Positions 1 through 6,550 of a stretch of DNA of 29,807 nucleotides are shown here, in pieces (within the stretch, counting starts at the first letter, position 1; each line of letters opens with the position of its first letter). Below the pieces are notes generated by a model. That model made no database searches. It was not told where the DNA came from and saw only the letters and a list, made by a program, of their open reading frames with translations. A program made the translations under genes and the position numbers. Source of the DNA: JARRRD01 sp037381085 (GTDB lineage Bacteria > Nitrospirota > Thermodesulfovibrionia > Thermodesulfovibrionales > UBA6898); contig JARRRD010000039.1 in NCBI GenBank assembly GCA_037381085.1, positions 1 through 29,807 on the forward strand, written 5' to 3'.

Positions 1-169
1 CCATTTTCAGCGTCATCGTGGACATGGGGCAGTGTCCGCAAGCACCTGTTAGTCTGATCCTGACGAGGCCGTTGTCAGTGACCTCCACCAGCTCAGCGTC
101 TCCGCCATCGGCCTTCAGATATGGCCTGATTTCTTCCAGGACAGCCTTAACTTTTTCTTTCTCGATCAT
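1..169 (-). CDS. NifU C-terminal-domain Fe-S scaffold protein (partial, runs off the left edge)
   Basis: The protein begins MIEKEKVKAVLEEIRPYLKA and continues with DGGDAELVEV and LTGACGHCPMSTMTLK. This is the NifU C-terminal domain (PF01106 type), whose C-x-x-C motif (C-G-H-C here) holds a transient Fe-S cluster for delivery to apoproteins. A stand-alone domain of about 70-80 residues is common in bacteria; the C-terminal part lies outside the window. The start at 169 follows a clear GAGGAGGCCC ribosome binding site. The ATG overlaps the stop of a 38-residue ORF (ATGA), which suggests translational coupling. The Fe-S Rrf2 regulator and radical SAM enzyme elsewhere in the window would be natural clients, but that is inference. 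Confidence 0.92.
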   Translation of the reverse strand, partial: MIEKEKVKAVLEEIRPYLKADGGDAELVEVTDNGLVRIRLTGACGHCPMSTMTLKM

Positions 170-282
170 TGGGCCTCCTCAAAGAGCATGATGTCGTCCA
201 AACGGTTGCTCCGTGGACCGTCCGACAGGACATCGTACTTTCCGCCTCGGTGCCGGGAAGGGTCGTTTCCTGTAAGCGCCAT
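166..282 (-). CDS. Small ORF (38 aa) translationally coupled to the NifU-domain gene
   Basis: This 38-residue reading frame starts MALTGNDPSRHRGGKYDVLS and ends DDIMLFEEAQ. I do not recognise a family. Three things support it: its TGA stop overlaps the ATG of the NifU-domain gene, the NifU ribosome binding site lies inside its last codons, and a GAAAGAGAAG purine run precedes its ATG. The composition is polar and rich in Arg and Asp, with no Cys, signal peptide or membrane segment. It could also be a leader whose translation opens the NifU start. The 152 bp between it and the peroxiredoxin gene hold no other convincing frame. Confidence 0.42.
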   Translation of the reverse strand: MALTGNDPSRHRGGKYDVLSDGPRSNRLDDIMLFEEAQ

Positions 283-434
283 CTTCTCTTTCGAAAACGA
301 TAGTAACACTGCCTCTGCATAAAGGCTATCATATGCCGAAAGAATGTCAAGATTACGGCCACTCTTCCGGAGGCGCGACGTCGGTATGCTCCACGAAAGC
401 GCTTGTCGGGATGAAGGTAATCCTCGGCCGCTTG

Positions 435-911
435 TCAACGACCTGTGAACTCGATACAGTCCCTCGCGACAAGCCTGCCTATTGACCTCGTGCTGTAAAC
501 GGCATCTTCTATTCTTCCTTCGGGTCCGATGATAAAGCCCGTGGCGTGAAGGTAATTGTCTCTCTCGCTGTAAAAGGCGCCGGTAAGGGTGGAGACCTTG
601 CGCGGGTCCAGACCGTAGCCTACGGTGTAGGTGAGCCTGTAACGTTCGACCGTTTGAAGTGCGTATTCCCAGGAATCCGCCGAGGCCGCAATGACCCGTA
701 TGTTCCTTCTTTCGAATTCCGAAATATTCTTTTGGAAGTCCAGCAACTGCTGACGGCAGAAGATTCACCAGTGGCCCCTGTAAAAAAGAAGAACATTCCA
801 TCTGACCCCGAAATCCTGCGGCAATTTCACGGTTGCACCGCGGGTGGTATCAAATGACATCTCCGGGAAAAAATTACCTGTGTCAAGTATCCTGCCGTCA
901 GCACGTGACAT
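435..911 (-). CDS. Selenocysteine-containing peroxiredoxin-like (AhpC/TSA) protein, in-frame UGA at 765-767
   Basis: The frame reads through one UGA to give about 158 residues. Residues 39-57 run VLLFYRGHW-U-IFCRQQLL, where U49 takes the place of the reactive Cys of the redoxin family (usual form F-Y-R-G-x-W-C-P-x-C). C52 is the partner, so the redox centre is U-x-x-C. After the UGA the fold continues normally (LDFQKNISEFERRNIRVIAA, then HATGFIIGPEGRIEDAVYST), so this is not a decayed gene. The family reduces peroxides or disulfides using thioredoxin-type donors in the cytoplasm. A SECIS-like hairpin lies 10 nt after the UGA. I chose ATG 911 because a GGGGG run precedes it; ATG 938 and TTG 947 are alternatives. 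A pseudogene with a point nonsense mutation is possible, but the change falling exactly on the catalytic Cys makes Sec far likelier. Confidence 0.85.
738..754 (-). promoter_or_regulatory. Candidate bacterial SECIS hairpin for the peroxiredoxin-like selenoprotein
   Basis: On the transcript, GUCAGC and GCUG(G)AC pair around an AGUU loop, with one bulged G. The loop begins 16 nt after the UGA (765-767) and contains a G, within the spacing known for bacterial SECIS elements recognised by SelB. The stem is short and the bulge lies on the 3' side, so this is weaker than the other two SECIS candidates in the window. Confidence 0.6.
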
Positions 912-1079
912 CCAAGGGCCCCCGAAAGAAGTTCTCATTTCGTACAATGCATGATTCCGAAATTAGCAGAAAGGACAAGAAGATTGTGTTTGTAAACGCC
1001 AAATCTTCCTCACACCGTATGCCGGCAAAAAGCGGACTTTCACTTGCCCGGGCAGGATGCAGAAAGGATGTGGCCACCT

Positions 1080-1310
1080 TCAACTCTTCGTGATGTCGTC
1101 CTTCATCTTCTCGAACTCCTCCCTGTTTATTTCTCCCCTCGCATACCTTTTCCGGAGAATATCGAGAGCCGACTCTTCTCCGCCGCCCTGCTTCCCGCTC
1201 CTGACGATTAACTTTATGAAAACTACGATGCCCAGTATAATGAGCACCCAGAAGGCAATCACCAGGATCCATCCGAATCCCATTCCCCACCCGTAATAGA
1301 AGCGGTACAT
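1080..1310 (-). CDS. SHOCT-domain small membrane protein
   Basis: This 76-residue protein starts MYRFYYGWGMGFGWILVIAF and has one membrane segment at residues 12-36. A Gly-rich, charged linker follows, then a C-terminal SHOCT motif (ALDILRKRYARGEINREEFE, residues 47-66). SHOCT is a short C-terminal helical domain of unclear role, probably in oligomerisation. The start is well supported by GGGAGGTGAATT before the ATG. It sits between the two selenoprotein genes on the same strand and may share their transcript, though the 168-bp gaps on each side leave room for separate promoters. No specific substrate can be proposed. Confidence 0.85.
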   Translation of the reverse strand: MYRFYYGWGMGFGWILVIAFWVLIILGIVVFIKLIVRSGKQGGGEESALDILRKRYARGEINREEFEKMKDDITKS

Positions 1311-1429
1311 AATTCACCTCCCTCACCAGCATATCACGGAACATAAGTCGTGTGAAGCAGCAGCACGGCGAAGAAGAATACTATCATTGGAGCGCGGCAA
1401 ACACTCAATAAAGATTGTGCGACCCCGTA

Positions 1430-2275
1430 TTATCGGGGTTTGAGGTCGAGCATTTCTTTTACTTCAGGGATGCCGTAATGGTCGTAAGTATCCCTGCGCC
1501 ACCTGAAGCCGGCATCGATGATCTCACCCGGCGTCGAGATAGTATAAAGGGCCTTGAAGAGTTCTGCGAGCACGGCCCTGTGCTGTTCAATCTTGAAAGG
1601 CTCTCCCAAGGCATGGCCGAAAGGCCAGCGCAGAAACACCGATCTCGGCGGCTTTATCTTTTCGGTATAGTTCCTTACGAGTGTTATACCAACCGTAGGT
1701 ATGCCTGCCCTTTCGATTTCACGCTGTATCAGGCCGACGGTCTGATTGCAGATCCCTCAGGCGGGTGTGAGCAGGACGGCGTCTACTCTGTCGGACTTCA
1801 GCATCCCGGCAACCTCGGGAGCCTTTACCTTGACGATGGTATCTGTATGACGCCCCAGGACGTGTCCCATGAAACCGTAATTCAAATCGGCCCATTGCCC
1901 CACTATACCGGCCTTCTCGAACTCCCGAAGTCTGTCCACGGGAAAAACTATGTTGATGTCGAGGTCCGCGTCGGCGTGGTCATAGTAGTCGTGCGTGATG
2001 ACAAACTCCTCAACAGGTCCCCTCACGTCGAGGATGCGGTAGGATGGGTCGCCGTCGGGATCGGTCATATCAAAGGGACGCTGGTTTTGGTGGTGGACGC
2101 CGGCGGTCGTGACTATCGCTATCTTGCTTTCCCGGAGAGGTTTTGTCACTGCTGTCCACGGCACACCCTCCAGTTCGGTCGGGCGGTACAGAGAAGTAAA
2201 TATCTTCTCGAGGAAGGGAAACATGCCCAGAATCCGTGCAATGAACCTGTTTTTCAGTCTGGCCGTCTCAATCAT
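1430..2275 (-). CDS. Glycine/sarcosine/betaine reductase selenoprotein B (GrdB-like) family protein, Sec at UGA 1757-1759
   Basis: Reading through one UGA gives 281 residues. The sequence carries family landmarks: VTTAGVHHQNQRPFDMTDPD, HDYYDHADADLDINIVFP, DRLREFEKAGIVG, and AVLLTPA-U173-GICNQTVGLI. U173 followed by C176 is the U-x-x-C redox centre. Classical GrdB reduces glycine or betaine and is longer; this short form is common in anaerobes that lack the rest of glycine reductase, and its substrate is unknown. The C-terminal half (EIERAGIPTVGITLVRNYTE and PPRSVFLRWPFGHALGEPF) is intact. ATG 2275 lacks a good ribosome binding site and overlaps the end of a 23-codon ORF (MSCGVSFNGG...), so coupling is possible. 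A small hairpin (ACCCCG/CGGGGT) covers the stop codon. Confidence 0.92.
1728..1746 (-). promoter_or_regulatory. SECIS hairpin for the selenoprotein B family gene
   Basis: The transcript segment AUCAGACC-GUC-GGCCUGAU folds into a stem of seven pairs with one A-C mismatch and a GUC loop. The loop starts 18 nt after the UGA at 1757-1759, the usual position for a bacterial SECIS. It lies inside the coding sequence, as expected for SelB-dependent recoding. Confidence 0.75.
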
Positions 2276-2481
2276 GCAAGCGCCGAGTGCAGGCGATGAG
2301 CCTGTCTGTACCGCCGTTGAAACTCACCCCGCAACTCATTTCCGTCTGTCACTGATGCCTCCGTTTTTGCTGGTATTTTATCTGACACTCCCGGCGCATG
2401 TAAATTTTATCCATCTGTTTGCCGGGATAAACTTTGAGGCTCACACTTCTCCTTAATACAGCTCACAGGCCGGTGAATATT

Positions 2482-2817
2482 TCAGGGCATGTTGATGACT
2501 ATTTCGTAACTGCCAACCCCGACCCTGTCTGCAATCCCTGATTTCCAGAGGATCTCCATCACCTTGACCTTCGCGTTTCTGGGTACCATCAGGATAAGCT
2601 TCGATCCGGACTGTGTCAGTTCCTTCCATTCCGCAGCTTTTTCATTCGTGATGGACCTTTCCGTCTCGACCTCAACAACGGCCAAAGTGAGGCCGTGATT
2701 GCCGAGGACCATATCCGGCCTGCCCCCCTCATTCACCTTTATCTCCTTGTAGCCCCCGGAAAATTTGTCCCGGAGCCTGTCGACGATCAGGTCATGCAGC
2801 AGTTTGTCCCTTTCCAT
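2482..2817 (-). CDS. Small PD-(D/E)XK-fold-like protein
   Basis: This 111-residue protein starts MERDKLLHDLIVDRLRDKFS. Its core RPDMVLGNHGLTLAVVEVET (residues 33-52) has the spacing of a restriction-endonuclease-like active site: the P-D pair, a beta hairpin, then E-x-E in a hydrophobic strand (VVEVE). A helix (NEKAAEWKELTQS) and another strand (KLILMVPRNAK) follow, also consistent with that fold. Lys in the usual D/E-x-K is replaced by Glu, as in many non-restriction members. The length suits a stand-alone nuclease or nuclease-like domain. No methyltransferase or helicase lies nearby, so it is not an obvious restriction system. The start follows AGGGGGCTCC. Confidence 0.6.
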   Translation of the reverse strand: MERDKLLHDLIVDRLRDKFSGGYKEIKVNEGGRPDMVLGNHGLTLAVVEVETERSITNEKAAEWKELTQSGSKLILMVPRNAKVKVMEILWKSGIADRVGVGSYEIVINMP

Positions 2818-3137
2818 GGAGCCCCCTTTTTTTCTTTCAGTTTCGCCAATCTAGCATATCTTATCCGCCGATTGCAAAATTTCCGCTTTACTGTCAACGG
2901 CCTGCGGGCTGGTCGCAGCAGATCGTGAGCGCTTTAGGCTTGATAGGCCGAATAAATAGAGAAAGAAGACCTTTATAGTCCTTTAGACGCCGGAAAAGGT
3001 GAAATGGCCCGGATAATCAAGCAGTTGGACGGTTGCGCACTTCGGAATTCCGTAATAACCTAAAGTTAGGAAAGGAAGGCGAAACCGGTAAGTTTCGTCA
3101 GTATTAACGAAATTTTAAGAGAAAGGAGGTTGGATAG
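2818..3137. other. Divergent intergenic region (320 bp), no convincing gene
   Basis: The region separates the nuclease-like gene (-) from the membrane-repeat gene (+). It holds a 19-codon frame at 3004-3063 (MARIIKQLDGCALRNSVIT) preceded by AAAAGGTGAA. There are also two small hairpins, CCTA-AAGT-TAGG (about 3059-3070) and CGAAAC-CGGTAA-GTTTCG (about 3080-3097). A long leader for the + gene with such structures is plausible. I could not match it to a known riboswitch class. Confidence 0.4.
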
Positions 3138-3824
3138 ATGAACAGCACGCTTCAGACGATGCATGAGGCGGAGCACGTGGAAACGGTTTCGAATAGCGAC
3201 AGGAAGACTGTTTTGGGCGGCTCTCTCGCAGAGGGTTTCCTGAGCGGAGTAGCGCTTGTCCTGACGCTGATAGGCCTGTCCGGCATATACGCGTCATACA
3301 TGTTGCCGGTAGCAACCATTGCTATAGGGGCGGCCTTCCTGGTTGAAGGAGTGGCTATCAGCAGCCGGTTTTCAAGGCTCCTTGCCGAAACGAGCAGAGA
3401 CCGTCTGGAGAGGGCTGAGTTCAGTGCAGGTTTGACCTCCGAGTTCCTGGGTGGCGCTGCCGGAGTGGTTTTAGGTATCCTTTCGCTTCTGGGCGTCTAC
3501 CCGATAGTGCTGGTCCCCGTCGCGCTGATAGTGTTCGGCGCGACGCTTCTGTTAAGCAGCGGTCTGACGGCACGTCTTAACGCACTCGAGGGTGAGTCGA
3601 GCGATGAGAGCAGACGGTTCAAGAGGATTGCTCACGAAGCGATGACGGCGTCCGCAGGCAGCGAGCTTATGCTCGGTATCGGCGGAGTTGCCCTCGGGAT
3701 TATCGCTATTTCAGGAATTCTTGCTGCCACTCTGAGCCTGGTCGGCATGCTTATCATAAGCGCGTCCGTTTTCGTGACAGGGGCAGCGGGTACTACACGT
3801 ATGCTCAGCATATCCAGAAGGTAA
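3138..3824 (+). CDS. Membrane protein built of three tandem two-helix repeats
   Basis: The 228-residue protein has a soluble N-terminus of about 25 residues, then three similar units. Unit 1 is GSLAEGFLSGVALVLTLIGL (from residue 28), unit 2 is SEFLGGAAGVVLGILSLLGV (from about 101), and unit 3 is GSELMLGIGGVALGIIAISG (from about 178). Each has an entry G/S-E, a Gly-rich helix, a short turn and a second helix ending in a small-residue stretch, giving about six membrane helices. Charged linkers (TSRDRLERAEFSAGL; EGESSDESRRFKRI) separate the units. I do not recognise a characterised family. GAAAGGAGGTTGGATAG before the ATG fixes the start. The next gene on the strand encodes a soluble coiled-coil protein 71 bp away, so the two may act together. 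Confidence 0.8.
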   Translation: MNSTLQTMHEAEHVETVSNSDRKTVLGGSLAEGFLSGVALVLTLIGLSGIYASYMLPVATIAIGAAFLVEGVAISSRFSRLLAETSRDRLERAEFSAGLTSEFLGGAAGVVLGILSLLGVYPIVLVPVALIVFGATLLLSSGLTARLNALEGESSDESRRFKRIAHEAMTASAGSELMLGIGGVALGIIAISGILAATLSLVGMLIISASVFVTGAAGTTRMLSISRR

Positions 3825-3895
3825 AGTAGAAAACAGCTGGAAGGATGTTGCGCCGGGTGTATGAAACAGAATTTACCAGGGAAGGGAGCTGACAT

Positions 3896-4486
3896 ATGGG
3901 GAATGTAAAAAGCGCCTTTGAGAAGGCCATGGAAAAGATCGAGAGTATAGAAGCTCTCACGCCAGAGGAAAAGGAACAGATTGAGGACCGGGAGAAGATC
4001 AGATCGGTGCTGGCCGCCTTTTACAGGGGTGAATTAGGGAAGGACGACCTGTGGGAAAAGTTAAAGGGAGCCAAGTCTTCCCTGCTCGCGGAGGTCCAGC
4101 GGAATATGGCTGATTCGCTGAGGCTCGGCATTTTGCAGGAGGAATTCCAGCGGAGAAGAGAAGGCATTTTGGCCATAGAGTCGCTGAAGGAAAAAAGGAA
4201 CGCGGCGGCGGTCGAAAACATGCTGAATATGCTCGAAAAGATGCGGAAGGAATTCAAACAGATAAAGGAACAGGCTGCCGATGAAATGAGGGCTGCGGTG
4301 GAACAGAATCCCCAGATGCGGATGCGCCCTGTCAGGACCGCCGACGGAAGGACCGTTCTTCAGCCTGCCCTGTCAATTGATGAGGCGGTACAGGAGAGGC
4401 TTGCCCAGTTTCTGGATGACAACGAGAAAAGATACGGAGAGATGTTCGCCAGTGGCGCGGAAAGATTGAAGCGGGAGATGGCCTGA
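3896..4486 (+). CDS. Soluble coiled-coil protein of unknown function
   Basis: This 196-residue, highly charged protein begins MGNVKSAFEKAMEKIESIEA. It is mostly predicted helix and coiled coil (EEFQRRREGILAIESLKEKR and NMLEKMRKEFKQIKEQAADE, residues about 82-133). A short Gly-Arg-rich turn (MRMRPVRTADGRTVLQP) and a C-terminal helix (SIDEAVQERLAQFLDDNEKR) follow. It has no Cys, signal peptide or membrane segment. The start follows GGGAAGGGAGCTGACAT. It resembles cytoplasmic scaffold or stress-response proteins in composition, but no function can be assigned. Its stop lies 8 bp from the convergent Nudix gene. Confidence 0.8.
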   Translation: MGNVKSAFEKAMEKIESIEALTPEEKEQIEDREKIRSVLAAFYRGELGKDDLWEKLKGAKSSLLAEVQRNMADSLRLGILQEEFQRRREGILAIESLKEKRNAAAVENMLNMLEKMRKEFKQIKEQAADEMRAAVEQNPQMRMRPVRTADGRTVLQPALSIDEAVQERLAQFLDDNEKRYGEMFASGAERLKREMA

Positions 4487-4494
4487 GTCGTTTA

Positions 4495-4971
4495 TCACGA
4501 AGTCTTCTTCTTGAGAATGCGCCGGAGTTCTTCGAGAAGGGGCGCCTGTCCCCTGTTTATCTTGACTCTGGCCTCCTCCATGCCGAACCAGGCAGCGCGG
4601 TCCACCTCCGGGAACTCCTGCTGCCGGCCTGATTTGGGGGGCCATTCCGTAGTAAAGGTATTGCTCCTGATACTTCCGGGGTCGCAGTCGCCTTCGACAG
4701 CCCAGGCTTCTATTACCTTGGTGTGGACTTTCACCGGAGCAAGCTTAATGAAACGGCCGGAGACAGTGAATCCCGTTTCTTCTCCGAACTCGCGCCGTGC
4801 TGTCTCAAGAGGATCTTCGCCGGGCGCAGTGAGCCCTTTAGGTATGGACCAGGCGCCGAGGTCTTTTTTTAGCCAGAAAGGACCCCCGGGATGGACAAGA
4901 AGGACCTCGATTCCAACGTTCTCCCGGACACGGTAAAGGAGCAGGCCGGCGCTGAGCTTTGTCATGTCCAT
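4495..4971 (-). CDS. Nudix hydrolase
   Basis: The Nudix box (G-x5-E-x7-R-E-U-x-E-E-x-G) is complete: GLTAPGEDPLETARREFGEE followed by TGF. These residues bind the divalent metal and hydrolyse nucleoside-diphosphate-X substrates. The flanking PGGPFWLKKDLGAWSIPKG and WPPKSGRQQEFPEVDRAAWF match small Nudix proteins (diadenosine-polyphosphate or DUF-type) of about 150-160 residues. ATG 4971 (MDMTKLSAGLLLYRVRENVG) is chosen; ATG 4965 and GTG 4983 are close alternatives and no ribosome binding site decides between them. Its substrate cannot be told from sequence. It converges on the coiled-coil gene and diverges from the hydrolase at 5159. Confidence 0.92.
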   Translation of the reverse strand: MDMTKLSAGLLLYRVRENVGIEVLLVHPGGPFWLKKDLGAWSIPKGLTAPGEDPLETARREFGEETGFTVSGRFIKLAPVKVHTKVIEAWAVEGDCDPGSIRSNTFTTEWPPKSGRQQEFPEVDRAAWFGMEEARVKINRGQAPLLEELRRILKKKTS

Positions 4972-5088
4972 ATTGTATATCACTTTTCGGCTGTTTTCGC
5001 CCCGAAAAACTCCAATGCCCGGTCCTGTATAATCTTGCCGTAATCTTTCCGGTCGTGTCCCAAACCGGGATTGGATGAGTCTGCAGCT

Positions 5089-5117
5089 GAGACAGAGACC
5101 CCTCCATCAGGTATAAT
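5089..5117 (+). promoter_or_regulatory. Sigma-70-type promoter of the dienelactone hydrolase gene
   Basis: A perfect TATAAT at 5112-5117 lies 17 bp after GAGACA (5089-5094), a four-of-six match to TTGACA. Transcription would start about 35 bp before the ATG at 5159, leaving a short leader with AAAGGAGACG as ribosome binding site. Confidence 0.6.
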
Positions 5118-5158
5118 GTGCTTACTGTTCGGTTCTACGAACCGGGAAAGGAGACGAT

Positions 5159-6034
5159 ATGGTCGAGGATTGGCTCGCAAATGCATACGCGGGCATGTCC
5201 GCAAGTCAGCTTAAGGGGTGGACGGTCGCCGTTGGCACCGGTCTTGCCGGATATGCCGCCGCCTCAAGTTCTGTAGCAGGAGAAGTAATCAGCACACCGG
5301 TTGACGGGCTTGCCATCGCAGACCTCACGGTGAGGTCGGGTGACTTCCCGGTCCCGGTTTACGAGGCGTGTCCCTCAGACGGGGGGAAATATCCCGTAGT
5401 GCTGGTCATACCGGAGATCTTCGGGATGCATGAGCACATAAAGGACGTTGCGCGACGGTTTGCCCGGGAGGGTTTCCTTGCCTTCACTTTTGAGCCGTAT
5501 GCCCGGGAGGGGGGCGTTCTGCATCTTGCCGATATACCTTCTGTTCGCAAGGTGACTGATGTTATCCCTGGCTCCAGGGTCATGGCCGATCTTGACGCCC
5601 TGGCGGCGTATGCCGGGAAACATCCTGCTGCGCTGCCCGACCGGATGGGCGTCACGGGGTTCTGTCGCGGCGGGCTGTATACTCTCCTGTATGCTGGCCG
5701 TAATCGGCAGATCAAGGCTGCTGTAGCGTGGTACGGCCAGATCAGGCCGGAGAAGAAGCCCGGCGTCTGCATAGAAGGGCCGCTAGATGTTGCTGCCAGC
5801 GTTGCCTGTCCTGTCCTCGGCCTTTATGGCGCCGAGGATCTGGGTATTCCTGTAAGCGATGTCAAGGAGATGGAGGCTGCCCTGAAGAGGGCCGGCAAGA
5901 CCGCCGAATTTGTGCTTTACCCCGGGGCCCCTCATGCCTTTTTTGCCGACTACCGCCCAAGCTACCGGCCGGGAGCGGCAACAGACGCCTGGAACCGCTG
6001 TCTGGCATGGTTCGGAAGATACCTCAAAGACTGA
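5159..6034 (+). CDS. Dienelactone hydrolase family protein
   Basis: This 291-residue alpha/beta hydrolase has a Cys nucleophile in G-F-C-R-G-G (about residue 170), Asp in YGAEDLGIP, and His in PGAPHAFFADY. This is the Cys-Asp-His triad of the dienelactone hydrolase (carboxymethylenebutenolidase) family. The strand VVLVIPEIFGMHEHIKDVAR is also typical. About 40 N-terminal residues (MVEDWLANAYAGMSASQLKG, then a small-residue stretch TGLAGYAAASSSVAG) precede the usual start. They may be a helix or a twin-arginine-less export region, as seen in some 'YghX-like' members. The physiological ester or lactone is unknown. ATG 5159 is supported by AAGGAGACG. Confidence 0.93.
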   Translation: MVEDWLANAYAGMSASQLKGWTVAVGTGLAGYAAASSSVAGEVISTPVDGLAIADLTVRSGDFPVPVYEACPSDGGKYPVVLVIPEIFGMHEHIKDVARRFAREGFLAFTFEPYAREGGVLHLADIPSVRKVTDVIPGSRVMADLDALAAYAGKHPAALPDRMGVTGFCRGGLYTLLYAGRNRQIKAAVAWYGQIRPEKKPGVCIEGPLDVAASVACPVLGLYGAEDLGIPVSDVKEMEAALKRAGKTAEFVLYPGAPHAFFADYRPSYRPGAATDAWNRCLAWFGRYLKD

Positions 6035-6042
6035 AGAAACCG

Positions 6043-6522
6043 TTACTCCACAACCCATAATGCCGCGCACTGTTTCGGGATGTGGAGCATCCTGTTCGAT
6101 GTGCTTCCCAGGATGAACTCCTCCCTCTTCGATTTCCCCCTTCTGCCGACAACAATCGTGGCCGCCCCGAGTTCTCTCGCTTCTTTGAAGATGCACTCGG
6201 CAATGGACGGACAATCGCCCACCTTCATTTTGACTTCGACCTTCTCCTCGTCAAACCCCGATTTGACCAGGATCAGCCGGTAATCTTCGAGGACCTTCCG
6301 CGTCCTTCCCTCATGTGCCGCAATCCATTCAATCCGGTCATCATCGTCTTCGAAAAAATCCTCGGGAGGCGCCAATATGATGTTCAGTAGCGTGGCCTGA
6401 ACCCCGTGAAGCCCTCCGAGAACATAAGATACATAGGCAAGCGTCCTCCGTGAATTCTCCGATTCGTCTACGGCTATGATAAAATGCTTGTTAAGCGGGC
6501 ATGCAGCATAGTCACTATCCAT
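6043..6522 (-). CDS. Universal stress protein (UspA family), ATP-binding type
   Basis: The 159-residue protein starts MDSDYAACPLNKHFIIAVDE. It ends with the ATP-binding signature G-x2-G-x9-G-S/T (VVGRRGKSKREEFILGSTSN) and the final strand CAALWVVE. The Asp in the first strand (AVDES) contacts adenine in this family. The start at 6522 follows GGAGGTAAGGAT; an in-frame upstream ATG (6573) overlaps the kinase gene and is less likely. The gene lies 28 bp after the kinase-like gene on the same strand, so both are probably co-transcribed. The USP may be a partner or substrate of that kinase (inference). Confidence 0.93.
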   Translation of the reverse strand: MDSDYAACPLNKHFIIAVDESENSRRTLAYVSYVLGGLHGVQATLLNIILAPPEDFFEDDDDRIEWIAAHEGRTRKVLEDYRLILVKSGFDEEKVEVKMKVGDCPSIAECIFKEARELGAATIVVGRRGKSKREEFILGSTSNRMLHIPKQCAALWVVE

Positions 6523-6550
6523 ATCCTTACCTCCGTTCTCACTCGAATTT

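Noticed and set aside
765..767. Nonsense mutation or frameshift pseudogene as explanation of the peroxiredoxin UGA
   Set aside because: Frame and family similarity are intact on both sides and the UGA sits exactly on the catalytic Cys; a general UGA=Trp code is excluded because many genes here end with UGA and use UGG for Trp.
166..801. 211-residue minus-strand open frame through the peroxiredoxin region
   Set aside because: Most of it is out of frame with the Sec-peroxiredoxin; only the last 38 codons are kept as a candidate small ORF.
1415..2299. 294-residue open frame on the + strand
   Set aside because: It is antisense to the selenoprotein B family gene, whose codons are conserved in the other strand; the translation (CDPVLSGFEVEHFFYFRD...) resembles no family.
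2940..3130. Riboswitch ahead of the membrane-repeat gene
   Set aside because: Hairpins are present, but I could not match the conserved cores of c-di-GMP, cobalamin, fluoride or SAM riboswitches.
4980..5204. 74-residue minus-strand frame ending IIQDRALEFFGAKTAEK
   Set aside because: Looks protein-like at the end but has no start with a ribosome binding site, and overlaps the promoter and start of the + strand hydrolase.
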